From Dipetalonema caudispina (lineage: Eukaryota; Nematoda; Chromadorea; Rhabditida; Onchocercidae): DNA of 64,000 nucleotides. Shown here piece after piece: positions 27,301 to 38,560 of this stretch. The notes beneath the pieces were generated by a model. It searched no databases. It was not told the DNA's origin and saw only the letters and a program-made list of their open reading frames with translations. Every line of letters starts with the position of its first letter. The stretch's first letter is position 1. The position numbers and the translations under genes were made by a program. The DNA lies in contig JABVXV010000270.1 in NCBI GenBank assembly GCA_013365325.1, positions 1-64,000 on the forward strand, in the 5' to 3' direction.

Positions 27301-27552
27301 AAATGAACTCGAAATGGAAATTATTATTAAAATAATTGTTAATGATTCATTCCAAGCGGGACATGTATTGGAAATAAAACTGTTATAATTTCAGATGTAG
27401 AACAGAAGACATTGAGGCTTTCTGATGGAATTTGTATTGATAAGAAATTTTTCGCTGGAATATTTGCCGCCTTAACAACGGCATATTTAGCCATGATAAC
27501 GGTAGCCGGTGGTTTTGGCCTATCAATCTATCGATCTCAGCGTAAACAATGA
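19936..27552 (+). CDS. ZP-domain cuticlin-like membrane protein
   Basis: Nine exons: 19936-19983, 20342-20378, 20651-20856, 24366-24511, 25180-25340, 25575-25708, 26404-26541, 26959-27085, 27395-27552. They give 384 residues. Exon 1 encodes a signal peptide (MLIFILILQFLHTFLL). A ZP module spans about 32-300. ZP-N has four cysteines (35, 65, 90, 129) and the cuticlin-like signature SFHPNFVTADDR. ZP-C has IKECSVE, NGCSLD, ISCAVTTC and the CPKQPDC cluster. KRIRRS at 294-299 is a furin-type site in the position used to release ZP proteins. A hydrophobic segment (about 351-376) and a short basic tail (YRSQRKQ) follow. Such proteins are secreted by epithelia, cut free and assembled into cuticle or other apical matrix. 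Two cysteines usual in cuticlins, at MPVCKY and WTCD-like positions, are absent here (MPIMNL, IWHLNF). I cannot assign it to a specific C. elegans cutl gene. Confidence 0.9.
20290..20319. repeat. (AT)n microsatellite
   Basis: A pure AT run of about 30 bases in ZP intron 1, ending 22 bases before exon 2. Confidence 0.95.
21379..21585. repeat. 30-bp tandem repeat, about seven copies
   Basis: The unit begins TTACATCACGTTGCTATATC and continues with an A-rich ten bases, repeating every 30 bases from 21379. The first copy differs at one base, the inner four are identical, and the last two carry an A for G change. It lies in the 3.5-kb third intron of the ZP gene. The unit lacks stops in two plus frames, so it creates artificial ORFs. 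Confidence 0.97.
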
Positions 27553-27598
27553 AATTTTAGCTTGACGATAGTATTTTTTTTTGTATATTGTAAGATAA

Positions 27599-27604
27599 AA
27601 TAAA
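27599..27604 (+). terminator. poly(A) signal of the ZP gene
   Basis: AATAAA 47 bases after the stop codon. The metaxin-2 gene ends on the other strand at 27879, so the two 3' ends face each other across about 330 bases. Confidence 0.6.
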
Positions 27605-27878
27605 CACATGAAAAGAGTCAAATTTTCACATAATACAAATGATGGGGATTCAGAATTAGTGCCTTGTGCTAAACTGATTTCAACGATTCGGTTTACTAAT
27701 TTGTATCATACCGTTCTAAAATGATCGTTGAATGGTTATCAAACACTGTTAACAGCATTCAGCAATAAATGCAAATAAATTTGAAATTTTGCACTTCATT
27801 ACAACTTTGTTAATGCCTGCTGCAATCTTCAAAATATTTACTAAAATGCAAAATATAAGAGCAATCGGGAATTCTTAT

Positions 27879-29413
27879 TCATTTCTTTGTTTCTGGAACG
27901 AAATACTTTTTGTCAATCCTTTGACAGAACTCAGTTAAATTTGAATATCGACGAAGACAATTCTTTAATTCCATATTTGGCAGTTCTGTAGTCAAAATGG
28001 TATAAAAGTGACCGAATGCCAACGCATCTAATTCAGTTGGTGAATCGCCGAAGAAGTACCTTAGAAAATGAAAGTAAAAAAATGAAATGAAAATTGAAAG
28101 TGTTTTTGGAATTGACTAGAACAGTTTCGAATGTAAATTAGCAACAGCCATAAAATGCCCATGACTATCCCAGGTAGAAGGGTCACTCATGTCATAACTT
28201 CAAAAATCGATATGTTGAAATGCAAAATCATAATTCCTTCTCAGTTCTATATTAAAAAAAAAAAACCTAATGAAGAAAACTAACTCATTGTGGTCAAGTT
28301 TCGACGACATACTTTTGAAGCACCGATCCGCTAGATCCATTATGCATTCCTGTGATTTACTTTTCCAATCTAGAGCAGTCAAATAGTTGGCCACTTCACG
28401 TCGTTTCGTCAGTGGTAAGATAATATTTAACGGAAACAAATACACTGATCCGTATCGGTATTTCGTTACCTGAGAATAGTTCCTCTTGTCCATCCACGTC
28501 ATAAATATCTATAACCGAATAAATGGTGTAAAAATTTAGGAAGACATAAGTAAAAATCACAAGAAAAGTTTATATAAATTCCAGAAAGATCAAGCAGCGT
28601 ACATTTATGGCAAAGCTTTAATAGCTTTGTTCAAAAGAAAGCGCACTTCTCACAAACAGAAATAAAACTTTCAGCACAACATGCCTGAAAACTACCTGAA
28701 AATTGAGAACTGAATGGTACCTCAACATTTTTAAGAATGTCATCAAAAAGAGCCATATGCGCATGCATATCTCCTCGTTCTAAATCCGTCAAGCCGACTG
28801 ATAATTTTACATTCTGCAAAAAAAAATACATGTTTAGTCATGTATAGTAATTTAAATTATGATTTGGATTTAAAAATAAAAAATTTGAGAAAATTTCAAA
28901 GTACATTATTTCAATATAAAAAAAAATTTGGATCAAAAAAAGAAAATATATGCAAAACTTCTACTTACGCGTTTCGCAAGGAAATCAACAACTGGCAGAA
29001 ATTCTGCTATCAAAAATGATTGCAATTTCAAGAAAGGCACTTTTCCAGTTGGTGACATAAATTCAGCATTGGGACGCTCTTCTAATCGAATTGGTAATTT
29101 TGCCATTCTTAGCAACGTTCGTACAGCCAAGCAATCAGCATACTACAGAGGATATAAAAATTTAATTGATCCATTTAATCGATTAGAATTAAGCACCATA
29201 AGTCAATCTATCAGTACTATGTTAAATTATATGAAAGACTGTGTTCTAATAATTATGATCAAGATTTTCATTTTACATTTAGCTTTAAAACTCGATGAAA
29301 TCTTAACAAACTTCATAAAGAAGGGCCTGCATATGATACGGCGTGTACAGTACAGCATCATTCCAATCCACATCAACTTCAGATGACAAGCTATCAGCAA
29401 CAAGATCAGTCAT
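27879..29413 (-). CDS. mtx-2: metaxin-2-like mitochondrial outer-membrane protein
   Basis: Five exons: 29413-29312, 29142-28969, 28813-28721, 28508-28285, 28059-27879. They give 257 residues, against about 263 in human MTX2. The N-terminal thioredoxin/GST-like part has ADCLAVRTLLRMAKLPI and ERPNAEFMSPTGKVPFLKL (about 35-75). The C-terminal GST-like part has YRYGSVYLFPLN and ends with YFFGDSPTELDALAFGHF and FCQRIDKKYF. These match metaxin-2 more closely than metaxin-1, and there is no C-terminal membrane anchor, as expected for MTX2. Metaxin-2 works with metaxin-1 and SAM50 in sorting beta-barrel proteins and in mitochondrial transport adaptors. The start is the first ATG after a possible acceptor (GACAG, leader from 29424). 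Confidence 0.95.
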
Positions 29414-29424
29414 AAAATAACTTC

Positions 29425-30388
29425 CTGTCATCGTCCTATATTACGTTTTCCAAATCACCTACAAATTTTCAGAGAGATTTATGGATAACAAACTAATAGA
29501 ATCCTTATCATCAAAATCTGATACTTCCTCTCGTGAAATAAGTAGAAGCACTAGTCACTTTCAAATTTTCAATTTAGACTTTCAAATCGACCAGATAATC
29601 ACTTGTATAAGTTCTATTTTAAAAACACTAAAGCAGCTGCTAATGATTACTGACTGGATAAAATAGTAAATATGTAAAAGTAAACACAAAAAATTTGAAG
29701 TAAGACTACAAAGGGAACTTATGGATGAGATTCCCTGCCTTCTTAGTGCGACATTCAGTTACAGTTACCACTTAGTGAAGAATAATTCCGGATGTTACAC
29801 TTCATTCCAGATGTCAGTAAATTCCGGTCTGTTGGGGAATTTCCATTTTGCCACAGTCACAATAAGCAAAACTTTCTTGCATAACGGACTTAAGTAATGT
29901 GAATCTGCGCAATCAACAGGTACTGTGTTGTCAATTTAATGCTACTCACTGGAAGTAATTTATTGAAGAACGAAAACAACAATAATAATTGAGCACGTTT
30001 ATAAATTTGAAATTTAAAGCTCTGAAGAAAATTATGGAACTATAACATTAATTTCATGATTTCGCAATTTTTTTCCGTCTGTTTTTGAAACTTCCATTCT
30101 TCCTGATGCTTCCCTGAAGAAATTATTAAATAAATTCAAACCGATTACATATGATCAACAAATCATTAAATATGAAAGCAGGTGTTATACAACTCCCTGG
30201 CCAGAACAGAAGTGTGCTTTAGATAAAATATGCGCACTGTTTTACTTTGTAGTGACGCTTGTGAATTATAAATCAGAGAATAGAAACGGTTTCCTATTAC
30301 TTCCCATCGTATGAATAAATCAATTTCCTGATCAGCCTTAAGAACAAGGCAGAAAAGCAAAAACTATCACTTAATATCCTTCAGCATC
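29425..30388. other. spacer between DDX51-like and metaxin-2-like genes
   Basis: About 960 bases lie between the DDX51 stop and the metaxin-2 leader. The DDX51 3' UTR probably ends near an AATAAA on the minus strand at about 29951-29956. A 64-codon minus-strand frame at 30360-30166 has no splice support or recognisable motif. I take it as UTR. Confidence 0.5.
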
Positions 30389-33300
30389 TTAGATTTTGCT
30401 TTGTAACTGAAAAATTACCTTTTGTGTATTTTGTAAAGCTTCTTTAAGCTTTGTTAATGCTTGTCCATATAGTTCTTCTGTTTCAGCATCTTTCACACCT
30501 TCGAAACTCCTTGCTTTAACCTTTCCGGTGAAAGAAATTTTTTGGAGAGTAGTTTGGAAATCTTTTTTCTGAAAATGCAAAGAAAAGTAGCTCAAACTTA
30601 AAAGAGGAGAGATGAACACTGAAGAAGTATAAAAAACAAGTAGATAAAAGCAAAAATGCCCACTTCTTTAGCTGTAATGAGGAAGACAGCTCTCCCCTTC
30701 TTGCCACATCTCGCTGTTCGTCCCACTCGATGAACAAGTAATCTTTCATTAAGTGGTTTATCATAATTAATTACGACGTCGATATCCTCAACGTCAATTC
30801 CACGAGACAAGACATCACTTGAAATAAGCACTCTTGTCGTCCCTTTCCTGAATCTGAAATAATTTTTCAAATAAAGAAAAAATCGACTAAACTTTTCAAT
30901 GCCATTGAAAAAGACCGGTGTTACCAGTTGAATAAGAAAATCATATAAAAAGTGGAAACAACATAAATTTGTCTTTGCTCAAAACCGCATGATATCGAAG
31001 ATGACAGCAAATTTCATGTTTTGCCGACATTCGAGAAAAAAAGTTCGATACATTCAGCAAACCAAATATTGTACCTTGCTAACACTTTCTGTCGCCGATT
31101 ACCGAAAAGATTTGATGAGAGTTCTTCGACTTGATATTTCCCAACGCTCAGCATTTTCAGTAGTATTGAAAGTCGATAACTAGCCATTCTGAAAAGTGAA
31201 AAGGATATCAAAACTTGCATCGAGTATCGAAACCTCAAAACCATTTCTGAGAAGTCGTTTTACAAATAAACTTTTATTAATTAATGAATTTTTAGTGGAT
31301 TACAGAAAAGTACACTCTTGAAGTTTTGTGCTCACATAAGGCATTAAATTGTGATACAGCACTTACTTGCTGTTAACGAATATTAGAATTTTTTTCCAAG
31401 ATTGTCGTCCTTCGATTCGTTCATATGTTGCAAGTGGTTTAAATTTTGTGTCACAAACAATGTATTCAATTTTTAATGAGGCTGGGATGATAACACCATT
31501 TAAATTTGACTCATTAGTTACGACGACATCATCTTTCACTGCTCTGCAAAGGAAATGTTTCTCAATAATGAAGAAGTAATAAATTGGAAATTTAGGAAAT
31601 GTAGTGAAGTAAAGATTGAAAAAAGACAGATGAGCAAGTCACATCATTTTTTACCGGTTTATAGTAGAATAAAAGAACGAAAGCTGACTATTATTTGATT
31701 GGTAGTATAAAAATCCATACTTCAATAGGCGCGGATGTCGGAGGCGCCATTCATGGAGATCTTCAACATCCAAAGATAAGGTGGCAGAAAGCAATATCTT
31801 TTGTAAAAAACTTGCGTTATAAAGATCATCAATTGTAACACAATTATGATTGTCTGAAATAACTCGAGAAGTGAAAGTTATGACATAGGCTATTAAATGA
31901 TAATAATATTTAAATGGATTTCTGTTTGGTACAAAATAAGATATATAAATCATTTCTCCCAATTTCTTATACTTGCCGTGTTTTGATGGCATTTTTGATA
32001 ATTTCCCTTCAAAGAGCGTTATCTCCACAGAAGTTTAGGAATACTCGGTACTAACCAAATTTTCAAAAGTAACTGCTCAACAAAAATCAGGCTCTTAAGA
32101 ATAGAAATTTCGCAAATCAAAAAGATTATCATTGGAGATTTGATATTATCTATATTAGAGACAAAATTATTCATCAGTTATGAAATTCTGTCACTACTCT
32201 TTCAAAAACTATCACCAATAGCGTCATCATTTTATAAAAAGATGGTACAAATTCTCATGAATCTTTGAACAACTCTCTATCTTCCTGTTTGTAAAAAAAA
32301 AACCCCCTGCTACTGATTAGTAAAATACTTCACTGTTATGTAAAGACAGTTATGCTGCTAAAGCGAATAAGTCATTTATATCCTGATTTCAGGGTGGCAC
32401 TCATAGCTTTACATAAAATAAGTAGTTACAATTTGCAACAGCTTCGAGATCGTTAAGCCATTCAATACGAGCTGTATGCGACATACGATCTGCTTCATCT
32501 ACTACCAAATATCTGAAAAAATGTCGAAAATTTCCGGAGAAATCTAATAATACACAATAATTGTGAACCTGCGTAAAATGACAGGTACTATATTATAAGC
32601 TTCATATTACTCACTAAGAACGATTTGTTAAACAAAGAAAACAGCAATAGATGACAATAATCAGACTTGAAATTCCGTTTCTTATATTATCAAACGTACA
32701 GAAATTCCAGGTAAACTCTTACATACTTCAACTGATTCCGATTCTTAGGAAAATCCAAATTAAGATTTCTGCAAATTATAAACCTTAAACGCGTAAAATC
32801 GACAGGGAAATCTAGATCTGTTATGTGCTCCATCAAACGACCTGGCGTTGCTATCGCTATATTTGCGCTTTCTAACTGCTGTCTTTCAGCATTAAGGTCG
32901 TGACTTCCACAAAGCGAAGCGATACGTACATTGAAAACGTTATATTTTTTGAACTCCTGAAAAGCGGATTGCTGTAACAACAGTACAGAAAACAATTATA
33001 TAAACTTGACATAAACCTTTTTTGTTTAGCCGAACAGAAACCCTTATCACTTATCAGATACATACCTTTTCTATTTGATCCACAAGATTTTGTACTGGTG
33101 CCACAATTAATGCAAAAAGACAATTCAACATCGTACATTCACGCAAAGCATTTAAAATTGGAATCACATAACACAATGTTTTACCACTGCCTGTTGGAGA
33201 ACTAATCACCAAATCTCTGAAAAAAAAATTATACAGTTAGCAATAATGAAACAATTCACAATTTGGAAACCACTAAATGAAGTCAGCTAAATCAAAAGGT

Positions 33301-34243
33301 TTCATCAAAAATCCGGAAATTTATATGCTTGTTACCAAAAATTACTGTTCAAAAGCAGAGGTAAGTAAATCTATGATCAGTATGTTTTAAGTCTTCCATA
33401 TTCTCTCATCATGAAGCTAATAATCTTTTGACAAATTAGTGAAATTTAAAAATCTATGTTTCCTCCACTGGAAAAGCAACCATTAGTAATGGAAGAAGCG
33501 AAAAATAAGGTAAGTTTATCATTCATCGGCTATTATTTAATTGGAAATGATGAAGATCGAAAAATTATCAAGTGGATGTTTAGGCAATAGATGTAGAAGC
33601 TACCAGAGAAGCTATCACTAACGTGTCGACAGTTGTAAGACATATATATATATTGGTTCTATTAATCATATGACCTTTCGTCATTTGATATATGTTTAAT
33701 TCAAATTATAAAACCTTGGAGGAAAAATCGAACAAATGTTAGTTGCGGTTACGAGGTGTGGAAGAACTGCTCTCTGGACAGGATACCACTGTTTAAGATG
33801 TTCCTTGATACGATGTGCAAGCAAAGGATGCAAACCTTTGACAAAGTCAAGCTTTGCACAACTTTCTTCGTTAAGTTCTGATGCAAACGTTTCACTTCGT
33901 CCAATCCACGCTGGCACAACACTAGAAATAGCTCATCATAGTTAACTGATCATCGTTTCTGCTGTGTCTCTTTCTACTAAGATCATGTTAGTGTAGTTCT
34001 CTCTCGGCTACTACGAGAAGCACTACTAACTTCGAATTTTGTTCAAAATTCCGTATAAAATTACGTGACATATGACCTAATTTTAGTGGATGACTTGTTC
34101 ACTTACTGGATTTTCTTCAAATCAACGAAAGTGTCATGTCCCAATACTTTGTAGATATGCTCCTCTGGCTCTTCAGTTTCACTCATTTCATCATCTGAAA
34201 CACTTGTTCCCGGCCTTTCATCATCATTTCCGTCGAATCCCAT
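30389..34243 (-). CDS. ddx51: DEAD-box RNA helicase, DDX51/Dbp6-like
   Basis: Ten exons: 34243-34107, 33921-33715, 33216-33066, 32956-32784, 32512-32430, 31853-31721, 31543-31367, 31188-31075, 30853-30664, 30568-30389. They give 514 residues. An acidic N-terminus precedes VPAWIG and a Q motif (YPVQRAVLPHL, Gln95). Walker A is SSPTGSGKT (120-128), Ib is ATPGRLMEHI, motif II is VDEADRM (DEAD at 228-231), and III is SAT (273-275). IV is IFVNSK, V is SRGIDVEDIDVVINYD (about 408-423), and VI is HRVGRTAR (433-440). The pattern, with GLHP before the Q motif, fits DDX51/Dbp6, a nucleolar helicase for early 60S ribosome assembly. Motif Ia is unusual: APVQNLVDQ in place of a PTxELA-type sequence. Exon 4 has a second in-frame acceptor 15 bases upstream (exon start 32971). 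The protein is shorter than human DDX51 (about 666), mainly at the N-terminus. Confidence 0.93.
33456..33673 (+). CDS. possible small spliced ORF nested antisense in DDX51 intron 2
   Basis: ATG at 33456 opens 18 codons ending at a perfect donor (AAG|GTAAGT, 33509/33510). A 74-base intron ends in GTTTAG at 33583. The second exon continues in phase for 30 codons to TGA at 33673, giving 47 residues. The N-terminus is MFPPLEKQPLVMEEAKNK; the middle is a likely amphipathic helix (EATREAITNVSTVVRH) and the end is hydrophobic (IYILVLLII). A further upstream exon is possible, because GAG|GTAAGT at 33360/33361 and TTAG at 33439 bound a 79-base intron just before it. A GTAAGA at 33635 could be another donor, so the hydrophobic end might be intron. 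No homologue is recognised; chance remains possible. Confidence 0.3.
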
Positions 34244-34256
34244 TCTAATTTTCGAA
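34244..34256 (-). promoter_or_regulatory. probable trans-splice acceptor of DDX51-like gene
   Basis: On the minus strand GTATTTTCAG ends at 34257, leaving a 13-base leader before the ATG. It lies about 310 bases after the probable Nup54 poly(A) signal, so spliced-leader addition to a downstream operon gene is possible but inferred. Confidence 0.45.
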
Positions 34257-34672
34257 CTGAAAATACTTTCAATAGATTATATGTTATTTGTATCAAAATA
34301 GGTAACAATACATGCCGAATAAATTTTCTAGCCTACGGATCGTTTCCTTGCTCCCACAATACAAGAACTAGTAGCACAGCTATGATATTTATTTCTGCTA
34401 AAGATGAGCAAACGAATTAATCGACCAAATACTTTGAAAATTCCTCCCAAATTTGAAAAAAATTCTGGAAAGATATTGAATGAAAAATATTAGAGTGATG
34501 AGATGAACATCCATATCAAAATATCACAATGTGAAATGCAAACGAAATATTAAGGAAATGTATCTTTATTTGTTGAATAGAACATTGTGTTAAGAAAAAA
34601 ATTGCGAAGCTAATACATCAATTCATCGAAATATGCGAAATGTTAACAACAGAATATGTTGAAAATTGGAAA
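34257..34672. other. spacer between Nup54-like and DDX51-like genes
   Basis: An AT-rich spacer of about 415 bases. It holds the Nup54 3' UTR and one AATAAA (34570-34565 on the minus strand). No other gene was seen. Confidence 0.6.
34565..34570 (-). terminator. poly(A) signal of Nup54-like gene
   Basis: AATAAA on the minus strand, about 100 bases after the Nup54 stop codon. Confidence 0.55.
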
Positions 34673-37600
34673 TCATTTCAGATGTGTTTCTATAATATTA
34701 AGATCTTCAGTACTTTCACGTACTACATCAACAACTCTTTCGAGTGCCTCCTGAGCTCGAGATAAGTATCTGAAAAAAAAGAAAGTTACAGATTTATGTT
34801 TACAAAACTTTTGAACAGATACAACAAAAAATCAATTGTTTCTAATAATTAATCTAGTGGATTCGTTTCGACTTCGAAGACATACTCACATCAGCAATTC
34901 CTATTTGCAAATTTCAATTTTCTTCCCGGATAATTAATGAATAATATGTCCAGACAGAACACCAAAGCTAATTTTATAGATATAAATGTTTACAAAACAA
35001 AATAAATATAAAATTAAATGGTAAGACTCAATTAGATTAACCTTTTAATTTGTGCTACATCATTTTCAGTTAATTTCAATCTCGACCCATTTACTGCTTT
35101 CAAAGTTTCTGCTTCGCCATGCAAAATGGCTAATAAATCATTTATTCGACTCTTAAACACGTAAATAAGATTAGTAAAAGAAAAAATATCATTCTCTAGC
35201 TCATTCGAAGCCTTCATATATCTTTCCAATCACAATTTAAATTTCATAAATTTGAAACCTTAATTTTATCCGGTGCTATAAGAGATGCATTCAATGCTTC
35301 AAGACGTGTTTCGAGTTTCTCTTCAGCGCTATCTATGCTAATTGTATACTGTTGTAGGAGAGATTGCATTGCTAAACAACGTAACAAACGATGCGATAAT
35401 TCTTTATGTCTCTGCCTAAAAAGAAAGGTAATATAATTAGAAATATAAAATGCAGGATCTGAGCCTAAGATAGAATGCACTGTATAACGAAAGGCAAAAT
35501 CAGTTTGCAACGAAAGCTTTCTTTTATACAAGTTTAGAAAGTTTATTTCATAAAAAACGAACCGCTGATACGAACACTGATTTTGTCCAGCTGTTAATTT
35601 GTTATTAATTTGAACAAGTCTTTGCTTCAATTCCCCAATAACACGTTCCTCAAGACGTATCTCTGCCGCCTGAAAGGGTTACTATAGCAGAAGCAGCACT
35701 TATATACATGCGAAACTGAATCCTCATTTTATATTCACAAAACTGATTCCAGAAAAAATTCATTTCAAAATGTGATCATTTTTACCTGCAATTCTTGTCT
35801 TTTGCGCAACTGTTCAAAGCCTCGGATTGGGTAAGGAAGCAATTTATCAGGATCTGGATTTTCTCGAACAGCCTGTTGCCAAATTTGTGAATCAAACCCT
35901 AAACAAAAGCACAATTCGAAATGCTTCCAAATTAAAAATTTATGTTTTAGGTTAAAATTCTAAATCGACTTGTACCGGCTGGAGGATTTTTGATGAAAGC
36001 CTGCTTTTTCACATCATCTACTACTGTACGCGAGAGAACGTTCACAACACAAAGCTGATTCTTCAGTTGCGTGTCTTGTGTAGGTTGTTTCAAGAAAGCA
36101 CACAATTCTTTGCTACTTGACCTGCCTTTACCTTTCTCTGTTACATATAGTAAAACCTGAAAAAAAAACAAGAAAAGAAAAGATGAAATGGTCAGTAGGA
36201 CTTGAATATGCAATGAACTAACGAAGAATTACTCTACTCATTATGTTCACTTCTTTCTCTCGCATATATTAATAGATTAGTTTAAAGTTAAAACAACTTA
36301 CTTCAGTCTGATTATCCGGAAGTGGACGAATAAGTTCAATATGTGCTCGGACATTTGTATTATTGCCTAGTATAAGATTCATTGAATCTATGAATTTTTG
36401 TCGCTGAGTAGCTCTTGAAAGCTGCTCATAATTGATTCCTAATGTTAAAGCTACAATACCATCGCTATCACAGTAATCACTTCTTCTGAAATATAGCAAC
36501 TTTTTTAGTACCTTCAGTTATGAGCAATCATTACCCTACATAGCAGATAAAAATCTCATATTATGTGCATCCATTAGATGAAAGTCAGCAGATATCTTAG
36601 AAGCTGACAAGTTTACTTAGGTAAACTTCCTACTTCATTCCATAATAATTACTACTTAGTCTAGTAATATGTACTAGGATAATGTTACTTGTCTTTTATA
36701 TGTCTAAGAACTTCTACTTTTAAAAAATATCGTCCAGAAAATTCGCATGCTAACATCTCAAAACAAAATGAAATATGGAACGATTAATCCAAACTTACTT
36801 TCTGAAAAAACGTGTAATTCACTACTTACCTACTGTAACCAATCGCTTTAAACTGGTAAAAAGGGTTTTCTGTAGTGTAGGAAATGGGTTGCTGATCGCC
36901 TTTATAATACCCATTACCAATTCCGCATGCAGATAAAAGTTGATTTAATTTAGCAACAATTCCATCTCTTTCATCGCCAAAAAGATCTGGCGATGTTAAA
37001 GATCGAATGAGGTATTCTGAGTTCTGGAAACATATATATTTGGTTTCTAAAGATCTCTACATTTTAATTGAATTTTTTAACTTCATATGATACCTAAATC
37101 AATATTTATGTGCAGAGAGAAATCCACCTCATCTCCTAATCATATGAAACGAGTAAACAAATTGGAAGCCGTTAATAACAAGACAGAAAATATTTAGTTT
37201 TGGAAGTCAGAGTGAAAATCTACCTGTATCAAATCCTGTACAGTTGAAATTTGTGAAGCTTGTACAGTTGGTACGGTTGAAGTACCTGGTAAGCCAGTGG
37301 GTTTTGTCCCAGATGATAAGAGACTTGTTGAAGAAGTTGCTGCCCCGGCTGAAAACGGCATAGTATTACGGCATCAAAATAGCCAGTTAAATGTTTTTCT
37401 GCCATGAAAAATGAACATAAATAAAAAAATATCGAAGAACATATGATAATGAAGAAAAAGCGAAGATTAAAAGTTTTGTATAATGAAATACCAGATAAAA
37501 ATACAACTAAAAATTAATCCAATATTTAACCGTACCCTTCAAAACAAAGACTAAACAGTGATACATTGATAATATATCTGAAGTTAAAAGTACTTAAAAT

Positions 37601-38307
37601 ACAGCATACAAAATGCCTAAAAGATTATGTGAAACAACAGTTACTTTTCTCCTTACTCCTATTTTCATCTTTGCAAGCTAAATAATATAAACGTCTAAAA
37701 AAGAGAAAAAAACGAGTCAAACGCCAACAAAAGAAGTTACGTTTTGAGCCAAATAATCCTCCAGATTGTGTAAAAGTAGGTGTTGTTGTCGAAGTGCCAA
37801 ACAAAGATGGCTGTGCGGTTGTCGTAGAACCAAATAATGGTTTATTGGGTGTACTGAAATAATGAGCAATTCGATAAAGTCTAAAATCTTCTCCATATTT
37901 TTAATAATGTTTATTCAAAGCACGCTGTTGTTCCCAATCTACATCCAACCTTATTCTTCCTTCACTTTAATTTTTTTTTTCTAGTAATGAAAATAAATGT
38001 TTATATTTCTTGTACTACTAAACTGATATTTAATCAAACTAAGCCACTGTCGATATATTTAAACATTGTTTTCTCGTAAACAAATTACAATATTACTAAT
38101 ATAATTCAGTTATTCACAGTGACCGTGTAAGCGAACGGCTATCTCCTTAAACATTTTTATAAGAATCACAAGTATTAATATGTTTAAAAAAAGCAACAAT
38201 AATAACCCTGATGTAGCAGTTCCAAAGCTAAAAGCTGATGTAGAAGTTGAAGTACCAAAAGTGGTAGCTGAAGTAGTACCTAGTTTCGACCCACCAAACA
38301 AACTCAT
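34673..38307 (-). CDS. nup54: nucleoporin Nup54-like
   Basis: Eleven exons: 38307-38207, 37853-37741, 37348-37224, 37023-36830, 36485-36302, 36156-35976, 35898-35786, 35669-35563, 35415-35259, 35151-35042, 34769-34673. They give 493 residues (human Nup54 has 507). The first about 85 residues are a Thr/Ser-rich FG region with SLFGG, TTFGT, FSFGT, PLFGS, SLFGT and GLFGS. A conserved alpha-beta region follows with LFGDERDGIVAKLNQLLSAC and TENPFYQFKAIGYS, then IWQQAVRENPDPDKLLPYPI and GFEQLRKRQ. The C-terminal half is helical and coiled-coil (HKELSHRLLRCLAMQSLLQQ, LKLTENDVAQIKRYLSRAQE). Nup54 pairs with Nup62 and Nup58 in the central channel of the nuclear pore. The C. elegans equivalent is npp-1 (family assignment; orthology inferred). 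Confidence 0.94.
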
Positions 38308-38316
38308 CGTCGTAAC
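38308..38316 (-). promoter_or_regulatory. probable trans-splice acceptor of Nup54-like gene
   Basis: On the minus strand TATTTTTTAG ends at 38317, leaving a nine-base leader (GTTACGACG) before the ATG. Confidence 0.45.
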
Positions 38317-38454
38317 CTAAAAAATATATTCAAATTATATGAATTTTATATATCATCATATCGTAACACTTTATTCATAAGAAACATTTTCGAATAATCT
38401 TAACACCGTAAATTTGAATATAGTTGGGATGCAAATGTAATTATATAATTTAGT

Positions 38455-38560
38455 ACAAAAAATAAATATAAGTATAAATATAAGTGTAAATATAAGTAAC
38501 AGTATAAATATAGGTATAAACAAAAAAACATAAATATAAATATAAATAAGTACACACTAA
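38455..38560. repeat. degenerate (ATAAATATAAGT)n repeat
   Basis: ATAAATATAAGT-like 6- and 12-base units repeat imperfectly about 140-250 bases upstream of the Nup54 start. Confidence 0.85.

Noticed and set aside
28928..29386. 152-codon plus-strand ORF
   Set aside because: It is antisense to metaxin-2 exon 2 and intron 1, whose minus-strand frame is clearly homologous to metaxin-2.
31651..32028. 125-codon frame upstream of and through DDX51 exon 6
   Set aside because: The upstream part is intron that happens to be open in the exon's frame; the TTTCAG acceptor at 31854 and the match to DDX51 begin at the exon.
33277..33360. Reading the upstream plus-strand exon (MKSAKSKGF...) as coding into the nested ORF
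   Set aside because: After the GTAAGT junction the frame meets TGA at once, and the nested ATG frame has a TAA just upstream, so at best this exon is a leader.
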